A stretch of 16,691 bases of DNA from DATLCI01 sp046714215 (GCA_046714215.1 JBKKBM010000052.1:1-16691); one strand, 5' to 3'. Positions 7,328 to 15,587 are shown, counted from the stretch's first letter. Made by a program: numbers and translations. Notes: generated by a model not told the origin, from the letters alone.

Positions 7328-10015
7328 TCACCGCTGGCTTGGCAACTCCGCCGTAATGTTTTTTCCATCCAGATAAAACGTGACCGCGCCCTGGATGTCG
7401 GTGCGGTAGGTCCGTACCTGGGCCGCGCGCAGGCGCGCCAGTACATCCGCCCGCGGATGTCCGTAAAGATTTCGATAACCCGCTGAGATCACCGCATAGC
7501 GCGGCTGCACTTGGCGCAGCAACTCCGGCGTGGTTGAGGTTCCGCTCCCGTGGTGCGCTACCTTCAGCAACGACGCGGGCGCGGCAATTTCCGCCAACTT
7601 CTCCTCGGTCTTCTTCTCCGCGTCGCCGGTCAGCAGAGCGGAGGTCTCTCCGTAGTGCGCTTGCAGGACCAGCGAATCTTCGTTGCGGCGCAAGCCGGCC
7701 GCGCTTCCTGACGGCGGATTTAATACGCTGATCCTCACTGCTCCCAGCGTGATCTGATCGCCCGTCGAATAATGTTTGACGCTTACGCCATACTGCGCAG
7801 CCGCTTGCGTCAGTCGCGCGTACCCTTCCGCGCCCGCGCCGGCTCCCAACCACAATTCACGCGGACGAAAGTTCGCCAGGATAGCCACCATTCCGGAGAG
7901 GTGGTCGGAGTGCGCGTGCGTCACCGCGACCGCGTCCAAGCGCGTGATGCCCCGCGACCATAGATACGGCGACACCACATCCTCGCCGATATCGAAGTTG
8001 TCGGTGCGGAACGGCCCGGCAGGGCCGCCACCATCCACCAGTAGTGTCTCCCCATCCGGCGAGACCACCAGTATCGAATCACCCTGCCCTACATCGATGG
8101 CGGTCACCTCCATCACGCCCGGCTTCAGCCGGGGCTCGGGCGCCAACGTCACTAGTGCCGCAGCGACAAAAAGCACGGTGACTGCGGCCAACGCACCCCA
8201 GCGACCGCGTCGGGCCAGCAGGAGCGCGCCGATAACGGACATGGCCGCCGCCCATAAGATGACCATCTCGGGAACCGCCAACCGCACTTCGGCGAATCGT
8301 GCGCCCGCCGCGTTCTGCACCGTGAAGGTGATCGCGTGCAAGCACAACGCGGTAACACTCCACCCCACGGAAGCCAGCGTCGCTGAGATCATTTGCAACA
8401 GGGTTGCGATCAACGCCGCGGGCAGCAGGACCGCCGTCAACGGCACTACCAGGATATTCGTCGGAACTCCCAGCAACGCCAGCCGATGAAAATAGATGGT
8501 CATCGGTACGGCCAGCGCCAACTGCATCACCAACGACACGGCTATCAGGTCATACAACGCCAGCGCCGCCGTGCAACTCCGCGTCATAAGCCACGCAACG
8601 ACCGCGTAACTCCTACGCACTGACCCCGGCGTCAATATCCTCGAAATCTTCTCCGCGATCAGCCGCAGGTCGAGCCGGAACTGCGCCAGCCGCGGCGGGA
8701 GCGTGAGATCGTAGCCGGTCAACTCCAATCCGCGCAGCGCTTGCTGGTACGGCTGCGACGTGGCAGCCAGTAGCGGCTGCACGATCCCGCTCAACGCCAC
8801 CATACTTAGGAAAGTGAGTTGAAAGCTGGGCTCGAAGACGCTCTCGGGCGCATATAAGATGAGCAACCACGCCGCCGTTCCCACCGCGTTGAGTGAAAAT
8901 CGGTCACGATAGAGCATGCGCGCGATCATGAAAAGACATAGCATGATCGTGGCCCGCAACACCGGTGTGCCCAGATCGGTGATCACGACGTACAACAGGC
9001 AAGCGGTTACGGTGAGCCAGGTCGCCGTCCACGGGCCCCCGCGCAGGCGGCGCGTTACCCAAAAAACGAAGAACGCCAGTATGCCCACGTTCATTCCCGA
9101 AACCACCAGCACGTGAAAGACGCCGGTCTTCTGGAATTGCGCGCGGGTGGTTCGTTCCAGCAACGACTGCTCGCCGATCACCATGGCCAGCAGCAATGAC
9201 GCATCCTGGGCATCAAGTCGGAACCATGACTCCTCTCCTCCTCGACCAGCGCTCAGCATCGTTTGTGCGACCGCAATACGCATGCGGTTGCGCCAACCAC
9301 CCCAGCGGCTCCCCGCATATCCTTCCAGCTTCTCAAACTTCTCTACGCTGACGGAAGCGAGCGCTGCAATCTCTTTGCCTCGTAAGTAGGCGCGATAGTC
9401 CATCGCGCCCGGATTGCCATAGTTGCGCGGCCCGCGTAGCTTTGCGGGAAAACGGATGCGTTCTCCATATAGAAACGACGTTACGGGAACGTAGTGGCTG
9501 TCGCCTGCCTCCGGATCCGACCCCGCCACTTGCGAACGCACGGTGATGCGGATGCCGAAGACTACGTCTCTTCTTCCCGTCGCGTCTTCGATCGCCTCCG
9601 TCTCCACGTCGATCACTTCACGACGTTCCGGCGTCCCTGGCTCCCCCGTCTGCCGCCGCGGTAGCCCGGTGCAGACAATGTGCCCGATCACCACCACTTC
9701 TTCGCCATCGGTGATCTGCGTGAGGTCCGGAGACGGCGTCTGCGTGGCGGCTGCGAGTTCAAAATGCAGCGCGCCCAGACTGAGCAATCCACCCAAAGCC
9801 AGCGCCACTGCATAGGAGGTTCGCTTGCGCGCGAGATAGGCGCCACTGCTGAGGCCAACCGCCGCTGCCACCAACCACCACGACATCGGCCGCCATTGCA
9901 CCGCGGCCAGAACGATGCCCGCGGCGTATGCCACCGCCGCCCAGAACATCGGCTGTTGGGTAAAAAGATTGAGCGGAGGATGGTTGGGCCCCGCATTAGG
10001 GGTGTGGGTACTCAC
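7328..10015 (-). CDS. comEC: ComEC/Rec2 DNA-uptake channel protein
   Basis: ComEC forms the inner-membrane channel that carries single-stranded DNA into the cytoplasm during natural transformation. This 895-residue protein has the complete three-part layout. An N-terminal DUF4131 region with membrane segments (about 22-90) is followed by a soluble OB-like part ending in NPGAMDYRAYL. The Competence domain follows, with LLLAMVIGEQSLL, GVFHVLVVSGMNVGIL and many membrane helices (about 275-610). The C-terminal metallo-beta-lactamase-like domain has IDVGQGDSILV near 640, THAHSDHLSGM near 699-708, LLTGDAE and KVAHHGS. The metal-binding HxHxDH motif is intact, so the proposed nuclease domain should be active. 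The start is GTG at 10015, 14 bases after rlmD, with AAGG 11 bases upstream. It is the last gene of the birA operon. Other competence genes are not in view. Confidence 0.95.
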   Translation of the reverse strand: MSTHTPNAGPNHPPLNLFTQQPMFWAAVAYAAGIVLAAVQWRPMSWWLVAAAVGLSSGAYLARKRTSYAVALALGGLLSLGALHFELAAATQTPSPDLTQITDGEEVVVIGHIVCTGLPRRQTGEPGTPERREVIDVETEAIEDATGRRDVVFGIRITVRSQVAGSDPEAGDSHYVPVTSFLYGERIRFPAKLRGPRNYGNPGAMDYRAYLRGKEIAALASVSVEKFEKLEGYAGSRWGGWRNRMRIAVAQTMLSAGRGGEESWFRLDAQDASLLLAMVIGEQSLLERTTRAQFQKTGVFHVLVVSGMNVGILAFFVFWVTRRLRGGPWTATWLTVTACLLYVVITDLGTPVLRATIMLCLFMIARMLYRDRFSLNAVGTAAWLLILYAPESVFEPSFQLTFLSMVALSGIVQPLLAATSQPYQQALRGLELTGYDLTLPPRLAQFRLDLRLIAEKISRILTPGSVRRSYAVVAWLMTRSCTAALALYDLIAVSLVMQLALAVPMTIYFHRLALLGVPTNILVVPLTAVLLPAALIATLLQMISATLASVGWSVTALCLHAITFTVQNAAGARFAEVRLAVPEMVILWAAAMSVIGALLLARRGRWGALAAVTVLFVAAALVTLAPEPRLKPGVMEVTAIDVGQGDSILVVSPDGETLLVDGGGPAGPFRTDNFDIGEDVVSPYLWSRGITRLDAVAVTHAHSDHLSGMVAILANFRPRELWLGAGAGAEGYARLTQAAAQYGVSVKHYSTGDQITLGAVRISVLNPPSGSAAGLRRNEDSLVLQAHYGETSALLTGDAEKKTEEKLAEIAAPASLLKVAHHGSGTSTTPELLRQVQPRYAVISAGYRNLYGHPRADVLARLRAAQVRTYRTDIQGAVTFYLDGKNITAELPSQR

Positions 10016-10029
10016 ACAACACCAGACCT

Positions 10030-11370
10030 TCAGCGCGAGAGATGTACGACCGTCTCCAGGTGGAAGGTCTGCGGGAACAGGTCGACCAAGTGGATGCTGT
10101 CGATGCGATACCCCGTTTCGGTCAGCGCCTTCAGGTCCCGCGCCAACGTTGCCGGGTCGCAGGAAACATAACAGAGTTGCGACGCTTTGACCCGTCCCAA
10201 TATGGGAATCACCTTGTCGCCCAATCCGGCCCGCGGCGGATCTACCACGATCAGGTCAGCGAAAAACTTGTCTCCTACCTGCCGCAGGTAGTCTTCTGTC
10301 GTGGAACGAACGGCCTTCACATGCACCGGAACATTGGTCCGGAGATCGGCGAACGACGTCGGCGACGCTTCCACCGCGACTACTTGCTCAAACGCCCGCG
10401 ACATCGGCAGCGTGAAAAGGCCCGTTCCGGCGTACAGATCCAGCGCCATCCGCCCTTTTTTGCCGGCAGTGACCAGTTCGACCAGCGCATCGGAGAGAAA
10501 GCGGTTGGTCTGAAAAAATGCGCCCGCGCTCACCCGGTAGCGGTCGCCCTTGGTTTGATATTCAAGAAAAACTTTGCCGTTGGTCCACAGCGGCTCACCA
10601 TACTCCGCCGATTCGCCCTGCAGCAGGAAGGCGGCCATGCCTGTGATCGCAGGAACCTGCGAGACGAGCTCCGCGGCAAACCGTTTCAACTGCGCGCGAT
10701 CGTCTTGACTGGGCGCGGAGTGCACCATCAACTCCAGCAGAACATGACTGTCTGTCGCATCGGCAAAGAACTCTATTTCCTTTATCACTGGCGGGAATTC
10801 GCCCGCTTCACCTTGCATCCACATTACCGCCAGCGCACGATTGATGAGCGGCGAGCTGATGGGACACTCGCGCACCGCCACCAGCTTATGCGATCGATAC
10901 TGGTAGTAGCCCATTTCGAAGGTGCCGGAGTGATGCACGCGCATCCGCGTGCGATTGCGGTAATGGAAGGGCTCCCCGGCGACGACTTCTATCGGTTGCG
11001 TCCAGTCCAGTTTGCCGGTGCGTCGCAAGGTCTCGCGCAGGATCTCTTGCTTGGCTTCCACTTGGTGAGCGTAATCCATGTGCTGGTAGTGACATCCACC
11101 ACAGCGCTGAAAATAAGGACACGGTGCCCCCATCCGCTCCGCCGCCGGTGTGATCACAGACTCCAGCCGCGCATGCGCGAAGCCCTTCTTCTGCGCCGCG
11201 ACTTGCGCCTCTACCTCTTCGCCCGGCAACACGAAGGGGACGAACACCGTCTGCGCGCGCGCGTCCTTACCCTCTGCGCGGGCCAGGCCCTCGCCACCGT
11301 ACACGAGTTTTTCTATTTTTAATCGCACTGGAAATCGCGCTGGGTCCCGATCGGACCAGAAGAGCCGCAT
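10030..11370 (-). CDS. rlmD: 23S rRNA (uracil-5-)-methyltransferase, RlmD/RumA family
   Basis: The enzyme methylates C5 of a specific uridine in RNA with S-adenosylmethionine; RlmD acts on U1939 of E. coli 23S rRNA. The 446 residues include an N-terminal TRAM-like RNA-binding domain (KIEKLVYGGEGLAR at 18-31). Cysteines C84, C90 and C93 (CPYFQRCGGC) with C169 (RECP) match the [4Fe-4S] cluster ligands of RumA. The SAM motif is LDLYAGTGLFTLP, VVDPPRAGLG follows, and SCDPATLARD contains the catalytic cysteine (C404). The ending DLFPQTFHLETVVHL is the family's C-terminal signature. The iron-sulfur cysteines favour RlmD over TrmA, but RlmC-like or other position specificity is possible. It lies 22 bases after the unknown coiled-coil gene and 14 before comEC. 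Confidence 0.92.
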   Translation of the reverse strand: MRLFWSDRDPARFPVRLKIEKLVYGGEGLARAEGKDARAQTVFVPFVLPGEEVEAQVAAQKKGFAHARLESVITPAAERMGAPCPYFQRCGGCHYQHMDYAHQVEAKQEILRETLRRTGKLDWTQPIEVVAGEPFHYRNRTRMRVHHSGTFEMGYYQYRSHKLVAVRECPISSPLINRALAVMWMQGEAGEFPPVIKEIEFFADATDSHVLLELMVHSAPSQDDRAQLKRFAAELVSQVPAITGMAAFLLQGESAEYGEPLWTNGKVFLEYQTKGDRYRVSAGAFFQTNRFLSDALVELVTAGKKGRMALDLYAGTGLFTLPMSRAFEQVVAVEASPTSFADLRTNVPVHVKAVRSTTEDYLRQVGDKFFADLIVVDPPRAGLGDKVIPILGRVKASQLCYVSCDPATLARDLKALTETGYRIDSIHLVDLFPQTFHLETVVHLSR

Positions 11371-11376
11371 GAATAG

Positions 11377-11398
11377 AGCTTACATGTATAGCTTACAT
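11377..11398. repeat. Two direct copies of AGCTTACAT with a 13-base period
   Basis: AGCTTACAT occurs at 11377-11385 and again at 11390-11398. The pair spans the short gap between the unknown coiled-coil gene and rlmD and includes the stop codon of the former on the minus strand. It is conspicuously AT-rich for this window. It could be an operator, an internal promoter element for rlmD-comEC, or a slippage duplication. Confidence 0.6.
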
Positions 11399-12079
11399 AT
11401 AAAAGAGGCTTAGGCGGGGCAACCGGGCGCGTTCCAGTAAACGTTTGTTTACATACTGGCGATGCAACTGTTCGATTTGCGCACTCTTCATCTTACTGCG
11501 ATACGGCGCAATGTCGCGGTCCGCCTCCGTGCGGACATCGATCAACTCCTGGTCCGGCGTGCCCGTAAGCAAGGCGCCAAACAGCTTTTCTTCCAATACT
11601 GTGAGGTGGCGCTCCACTTCTTCCAGCTTGGCCGCAACCGATTCCACCGTTTCCGCCAATGTCTCGAGCGTTTGCGCCGTTTCTTTTAACAGAGCCGTCA
11701 GATTCGGCGGATTCTTTGCCTCTCTCAGGTGCCGCGCATTTTTCCGCAGATACGCAGCCACCTCACCCGCCTGCATACCGGCCGCCTCCGGCTTGCGCTC
11801 ACTGCCGAGCGCGGCTTCCTTCATCTCTTCCGCTGCGGCCAGCACCTCTTGGGAACAATACGCCAGGCTGTTCACCTTGCGGGTTTTGGCGCGCGCGGGC
11901 TTGCGATCGTAACTGTCAAAAGCGGAATCGATGCCGCGCAGCACGGCCGGCAAAGGGATGCCGGCATCCTTCCACGTCTCGATCAGCGCCCAATCCAGCG
12001 TTGACAGCAGCAGAATGCTGCCGCGACGCCGCTGAAAATGCTCTTCGATCTCAGTGAAATAATTGAAGTAATTTTCCAC
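11393..12079 (-). CDS. Conserved-looking coiled-coil protein of unknown function
   Basis: The 228-residue protein has no motif I can assign. Its N-terminal third is a compact predicted helical domain (FNYFTEIEEHFQRRRG, STLDWALIETWKDAGIPL, AVLRGIDSAFDSYD), followed by a basic linker KPARAKTRKVN (60-70) and a helix SLAYCSQEVLAAAEEMKEA. Residues about 128-168 are a heptad-like coiled coil rich in L, E, T and K. The tail is basic (RQYVNKRLLERARLPRL). There is no signal peptide or membrane helix, so it should be cytoplasmic. The N-terminal IPLPAVLRGIDSAF segment is reminiscent of helix-turn-helix or phage-replication N-domains, but this is only an impression. The start is GTG, 18 bases after coaX, with no clear ribosome site. 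Location inside the birA-coaX-rlmD-comEC operon argues it is real. Confidence 0.85.
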   Translation of the reverse strand: MENYFNYFTEIEEHFQRRRGSILLLSTLDWALIETWKDAGIPLPAVLRGIDSAFDSYDRKPARAKTRKVNSLAYCSQEVLAAAEEMKEAALGSERKPEAAGMQAGEVAAYLRKNARHLREAKNPPNLTALLKETAQTLETLAETVESVAAKLEEVERHLTVLEEKLFGALLTGTPDQELIDVRTEADRDIAPYRSKMKSAQIEQLHRQYVNKRLLERARLPRLSLFYM

Positions 12080-12097
12080 GGGAGTAGGCGCTGACCG

Positions 12098-12967
12098 CTA
12101 GGCCTTGCGTCGCGGCGCCGCCACCGCTTCGCTCTGCTCTTCCCGCGCGTGCTTCGGACGCGGCGTCCCGGCGTTGCGCTCCCAGATGATGCGCAAGCCC
12201 TCCAGCGTGAGCAGGTCATCCACCACGGTGATGAAGCGGGAGCCCGCGGCTATCAGCGGCGCCAGGCCGCCCGTCGCCACCACTTTGGTGCCTTCTCCCA
12301 TCTCCTGCACCAAGCGCTCCAGGATGCCGTCTACCAGCCCGAGGTATCCGTAATAGAGGCCGGACTGCACGCTGGCGACAGTGTTGGTGCCGATCACCTG
12401 GCTGCGGCTGGGCTTGCGGATGTCTACCCGCGGCAGCCGCGCGGTACGGTCGAACAGCGCTTCCGCGGAGATGCCGATGCCTGGCGCGATCACCCCGCCC
12501 ATGTATTCGCCCTTGGCGGAGACAGCGTCAAAGGTGGTCGCAGTACCAAAGTCCACCACGATGCACGGCCCACCGAACTTCTCGAACGCCGCCACGCCAT
12601 TCACGATGCGGTCCGCGCCTACTTCCGCCGGATTGTCATAGTGCACCGGCATCCCGGTCTTGATCCCGGGCTCGATGAACAGCGGCTTCTGATGAAAGTA
12701 GCGCTCGCATACCTCGCGCAAGGTCGTATCCATGGGCGGCACCACGGACGAGATGCCGATGCCCCGCACCTGCTTCACTTCGATATTGTCCATGGCGAAA
12801 AGATTGCGGAAGAGCACGCCGTACTCGTCCACCGTCTGCGTTTTAATGGTGGCCACGCGCCAGTGAGCGATCAGCTTCGTATAACGCGGCGCCGCCTCGT
12901 CGCCCGCTTCTGCGCCGAACAGTCCCAGCACCGTGTTGGTGTTGCCCACATCAAGTAGAAGCAGCAT
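12098..12967 (-). CDS. coaX: Type III pantothenate kinase
   Basis: CoaX phosphorylates pantothenate in the first step of coenzyme A synthesis; the type III enzyme belongs to the ASKHA superfamily and is insensitive to CoA feedback. The 289 residues begin LLLLDVGNTNTVLGLFG, with the phosphate-binding DVGNTNT at 6-12. GADRIVNGVAAFEKFGG and VVDFGTATTFDAVS in the middle form the second phosphate/adenosine motif with its catalytic aspartate. GGVIAPGIGISAEALF and VVATGGLA are also family signatures. The length is slightly above the usual 250-260 because of a basic, alanine-rich tail after residue 265. The ATG lies 6 bases downstream of the birA stop. BirA and CoaX are frequent neighbours in bacteria. 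Confidence 0.95.
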   Translation of the reverse strand: MLLLLDVGNTNTVLGLFGAEAGDEAAPRYTKLIAHWRVATIKTQTVDEYGVLFRNLFAMDNIEVKQVRGIGISSVVPPMDTTLREVCERYFHQKPLFIEPGIKTGMPVHYDNPAEVGADRIVNGVAAFEKFGGPCIVVDFGTATTFDAVSAKGEYMGGVIAPGIGISAEALFDRTARLPRVDIRKPSRSQVIGTNTVASVQSGLYYGYLGLVDGILERLVQEMGEGTKVVATGGLAPLIAAGSRFITVVDDLLTLEGLRIIWERNAGTPRPKHAREEQSEAVAAPRRKA

Positions 12968-12973
12968 AGATAC

Positions 12974-13783
12974 CTATTTGGGCGGCAGCTTGCGCACGCC
13001 GCCGCTCAGCACCGTCTTCACCCCTTCATCCGTCTGCACCCGCAAGAAGCCCCGGGAGTCCAGCCCCACCGTCTGGCCGGTGAATCCGCCCGCCTCTTCC
13101 ACCATCACGCTGGCGCCATGGGCGTAAGACGAGCACCGCTCAAACCGCTTCACGATCGAGGGGCTCACGTTCGCCAGCAGACCCGTGGACAACGCACGAT
13201 ACTCGCGGTCGAGTGATTTTAGCAAAGCGGCCGCAATCTCCGTCCGCGGCCACTCGTGCCCGGTCTCGATGCGCAGCGAGGTCGCGATGGCGGCGATCTC
13301 TTCCGGAAAACTGGGTTGGTTCACGTTGATGCCGATGCCCACCACCACATGGCGCACGTGAGTGCTGTCCGCATGCATCTCCGTCAGGACGCCGCCCAGC
13401 TTGCGGTTGCCCAGCATGATGTCGTTGGGCCAGCGCAGGTCCGGCGGCGTACCCAGCACCGATTCAATGGCATAGTGCACCGAAAGGCCGGCGATCAGCG
13501 ACAACCACAACACGTCCGTGGGATTCATATTCGGACGCAACAGCATGGAAAGATAGAGGCCGCCTTCGCCGGAGGAATGCCAGCTGTGACCGCCGCGTCC
13601 GCGCCCCGCAGTCTGCTCATCCGCGATGAACAAGCTGCCTTCTTCCGCGCCGTCATGCGCCGCCTTCATCGCCATCTCATTGGTGGATGTGGTGGAGCGG
13701 AAGTAATGGATGGTTTCCGGACGCCCAAAGATGGTATTGCGTAACAGCGGCGCTAGCGAATCTGGGGTCAAGAGGTCAGGCAT
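12974..13783 (-). CDS. birA: Biotin-[acetyl-CoA-carboxylase] ligase (class I, no DNA-binding domain)
   Basis: The enzyme makes biotinyl-AMP and attaches biotin to the carboxyl carrier protein of acetyl-CoA carboxylase in the cytosol. The 269-residue protein lacks the N-terminal helix-turn-helix of E. coli BirA, so it is a class I ligase and probably not a repressor. The catalytic domain shows STTSTNEMA (30-38), the biotinyl-AMP loop GRGRGGHSW (60-68), RWPNDIM (117-123), KLGGVLTE (128-135) and GIGINVN. The GRGRGG form resembles eukaryotic and other class I ligases and is not abnormal. A small SH3-like C-terminal domain (about 215-265) ends the protein. It is the first gene of the minus-strand operon. 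The ATG at 13783 has no clear ribosome site. Confidence 0.95.
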   Translation of the reverse strand: MPDLLTPDSLAPLLRNTIFGRPETIHYFRSTTSTNEMAMKAAHDGAEEGSLFIADEQTAGRGRGGHSWHSSGEGGLYLSMLLRPNMNPTDVLWLSLIAGLSVHYAIESVLGTPPDLRWPNDIMLGNRKLGGVLTEMHADSTHVRHVVVGIGINVNQPSFPEEIAAIATSLRIETGHEWPRTEIAAALLKSLDREYRALSTGLLANVSPSIVKRFERCSSYAHGASVMVEEAGGFTGQTVGLDSRGFLRVQTDEGVKTVLSGGVRKLPPK

Positions 13784-13832
13784 GGTGAGAGCAGCAGATA
13801 CGCTCTTAGTCTAAACGAGCTAAATGCCGGAC

Positions 13833-13879
13833 AAAAAGAAAAGCGCACGCCTCGCATTTCACAGGAACGGGGCGTGCGC
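13833..13879 (-). terminator. Rho-independent terminator of the YceI-family gene
   Basis: A 12-bp stem (13843-13854 with 13868-13879, core GCGCACGCC/GGCGTGCGC, one G-T pair) encloses a 13-base loop. Read on the minus strand the stem is followed directly by TTTTCTTTTT (13842-13833). It lies 46 bases downstream of the YceI stop and 50 bases upstream of birA, so it separates the nadC-YceI transcript from the birA operon. The rest of the 13784-13925 gap shows nothing else convincing; a birA promoter should lie at 13784-13832 but no good hexamers stand out. Confidence 0.88.
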
Positions 13880-13925
13880 ATTGGGGTCAACTTTTGTGCT
13901 ACTTCTTCTGCGACTACGGTGCTGA

Positions 13926-14543
13926 TTACTTCTTTGCCGGAGCCGGCTTGGTGGCTGCCGGGGCCGCCGCCTTAGCTTCCAGGTTGAGTTCGATCTTCAC
14001 GTCGTCACTCACGGCCAGGCCGCCATTGTCGAGTTTCCGGCTCCAAGAGACGCCAAAATCCTGGCGGTTGATCTGCGTGGTGGCGCCGACGCCGATCATC
14101 GCCCCGCGCGGCGTGTCCAGCTTCGCCACGTCGAAGAGCAGCTCCACGTCCTTGGAGACGTTCTTCATGGTCAGCGTCCCGATGGCAACCAACTGGTTGC
14201 CACGCTTTTCTACTCGCTTGCTCTTGAAGGTGATCTCGGGATACTTCTCCACCTCAAAGAAGTCGGCGCTCTTCAGGTGCTTGTCGCGGCCTTCGTTGTC
14301 AGTGTTGATACTGTCGGCCTTGATCACGGCCTCAACGGAGGACTTCGACGGGTCCTTCTCGTCATAGATGATGGTGCCAGAGACGTTGCTGAAACGGCCG
14401 TGCACGGTAGAGATAAGCATGTGGCGGACGCTGAAATTGGCGGCGGAGTGGGCGGAATCGATCTTGTATTCGTCGGCGGCAAAGGCCACGCCGGCCAACA
14501 GCAGTAGCACGCCAAACAGCCGCAAGGTCTTAGGAATACGCAC
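13926..14543 (-). CDS. Secreted YceI-family protein
   Basis: YceI proteins are periplasmic beta-barrel, lipocalin-like proteins that bind polyisoprenoid lipids. I choose the GTG at 14543 because GAGGAG lies 10 bases upstream and the product then begins with a perfect signal peptide (MRIPKTLRLFGVLLLLAGVA followed by FA and ADEYKID). An ATG at 14609 would add 22 unlikely residues. The 205-residue protein shows YKIDSAHSAANFSVRHMLI, then TVHGRFSNVSGTI, the DKHLKSADFFEVEKYPEITF segment shortened by the mature core, and DVELLFDVAK with INRQDFGVSWS, all typical of YceI. It ends in a low-complexity tail rich in A, K and P (about 190-205). It follows nadC after a 131-base gap that probably contains its own promoter and ends at a strong terminator. 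Confidence 0.92.
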   Translation of the reverse strand: MRIPKTLRLFGVLLLLAGVAFAADEYKIDSAHSAANFSVRHMLISTVHGRFSNVSGTIIYDEKDPSKSSVEAVIKADSINTDNEGRDKHLKSADFFEVEKYPEITFKSKRVEKRGNQLVAIGTLTMKNVSKDVELLFDVAKLDTPRGAMIGVGATTQINRQDFGVSWSRKLDNGGLAVSDDVKIELNLEAKAAAPAATKPAPAKK

Positions 14544-14553
14544 GGTGTTGATT

Positions 14554-14559
14554 CTCCTC
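14554..14559 (-). promoter_or_regulatory. Ribosome binding site fixing the GTG start of the YceI gene
   Basis: The minus strand reads GAGGAG at 14559-14554, 10 bases before the GTG at 14543. It is the best Shine-Dalgarno match in the minus-strand half of the window. It lies downstream of the alternative ATG at 14609, which argues for the shorter protein. Confidence 0.75.
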
Positions 14560-14674
14560 AAAAGATGGAACACTGTAAACAGATGCGAAAAGGCGGCTCG
14601 CAGATACAAATAAACCCAATGCTACAAATTTTGACTCGGGCCGAAAGCTTTCGTAAGCGCCACTTGCGTCAGCA

Positions 14675-15553
14675 TTACGCGGGAACAATCCTCATGCTCA
14701 GGTCAACCGCGTGAGCGGAATGGGTGAGCGCGCCCACGGAAATATAGTCCACGCCGGTCTCCGCATAGGCGCGGATGTTCTCCAAAGTGATGCCTCCGGA
14801 AGCTTCTAGCGGCACGCGACGCGTGTGCGATTTCACCCGCTCCACGGCCTCCCGGATCATGCCGGGAGGCATGTTATCCAGCAGGATGGCTTCGGCGCCA
14901 TGCAGCAGGGCGGCGTCGAGCTCCTGCATGCTGCGGACTTCCACCTCGATGGGCTGTTCGCCGCGCCGGTTGCTCAGCGCCTTGCCCAGCACGGTGGCGA
15001 TGCCGCCGCCCAACGCGATGTGGTTGTTCTTGATAAGCACGCCGTCCGAAAGATCTAGGCGGTGGTTGAAGCCGCCGCCGCAGCGCACGGAATATTTGTC
15101 CAGGATGCGGAAGCCGGGCATGGTCTTGCGCGTGTCCAGCAGGCGCGCGTGGGTGCCGGCGATGGTGTCCACGAACTTGCGGGTCATGGTGGCGACACCG
15201 CTCATGCGCTGCAGCACGTTCAGGATCACGCGCTCGCAGGAAAGGATCACGCGGGCATTGTGGCGCAGCACTGCGATGGCCTGACCGGGTCGCAGGCGGA
15301 TGCCGTCAAAGATCTCCGGATGACTGATGACTTCCGCATGGCCCACCACGCTGGGATCCAGTTGCTCGTAGATCTGGACGATGCGCGCCACGCAACCGAT
15401 ACCGGAGAGGATGCAATCCTGTTTGGCGAGAATGGTGCCGGCGGCCTTCTGCTGAGGGTCAATGGTGGCGTAGGTGGTGGCATCGCGCGTGGCCTTATCT
15501 TCGAGCAGCGCGTTTTCCAGGATCGCCGTGATCTTTCTGCTATGCCAGTCCAC
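14675..15553 (-). CDS. nadC: Quinolinate phosphoribosyltransferase (nicotinate-nucleotide pyrophosphorylase, carboxylating)
   Basis: NadC converts quinolinate and PRPP to nicotinate mononucleotide, CO2 and pyrophosphate in de novo NAD synthesis. The 292 residues are near the family's usual length. Signatures in order are ALLEDKATRDATT (15-27), ERVILNVLQRMSGVATMT, LDTRKTMPGFR, KYSVRCGGGFNHR followed by LSDGVLIKNNHI, EVEVRSMQELDAAL, ILLDNMPP, LEASGGI and VDYISVGALTHS. These cover the quinolinate- and PRPP-binding residues, including the DTRKT lysine. The start is GTG at 15553; the beginning MDWHSRKITAILENAL fits the family and no alternative is better, although the ribosome site is weak. nadA and nadB are not in the window. 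A TATAAA box and a G-quadruplex motif lie upstream. Confidence 0.95.
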   Translation of the reverse strand: MDWHSRKITAILENALLEDKATRDATTYATIDPQQKAAGTILAKQDCILSGIGCVARIVQIYEQLDPSVVGHAEVISHPEIFDGIRLRPGQAIAVLRHNARVILSCERVILNVLQRMSGVATMTRKFVDTIAGTHARLLDTRKTMPGFRILDKYSVRCGGGFNHRLDLSDGVLIKNNHIALGGGIATVLGKALSNRRGEQPIEVEVRSMQELDAALLHGAEAILLDNMPPGMIREAVERVKSHTRRVPLEASGGITLENIRAYAETGVDYISVGALTHSAHAVDLSMRIVPA

Positions 15554-15587
15554 AAAAATTTCTCACGAGTACAGAGCCGCTAGACCA

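Noticed and set aside
10042..11322. 426-codon open frame on the plus strand opposite rlmD
   Set aside because: It is exactly antisense to a gene with intact catalytic and iron-sulfur motifs, is rich in H, R and Q, and has no recognisable domain; long antisense frames are expected in GC-rich DNA.
11956..11969. Perfect 14-base palindrome GGATGCCGGCATCC
   Set aside because: It has no loop, lies within coding DNA, and about one perfect 14-base palindrome is expected by chance in a window of this size.
12149..12958. 269-codon plus-strand frame opposite coaX
   Set aside because: Antisense shadow of coaX with low-complexity R/H-rich composition and no ribosome site.
13017..13783. birA as a bifunctional ligase/repressor
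   Set aside because: The protein begins directly with the catalytic domain and lacks the helix-turn-helix needed for DNA binding.
14183..14202. 9-bp inverted repeat TGGCAACCA-AC-TGGTTGCCA in the YceI gene
   Set aside because: It is fully explained by codons for GNQLVAIG, and a stem of this size is roughly expected once by chance.
14642..14653. Palindrome CGAAAGCTTTCG downstream of nadC as a terminator
   Set aside because: No T-run follows on the minus strand, and 12-base palindromes are expected several times by chance here.
14847..14870. 9-bp inverted repeat GCCTCCCGG-6-CCGGGAGGC in nadC
   Set aside because: It lies in conserved nadC coding sequence with no T-run; it is probably incidental.
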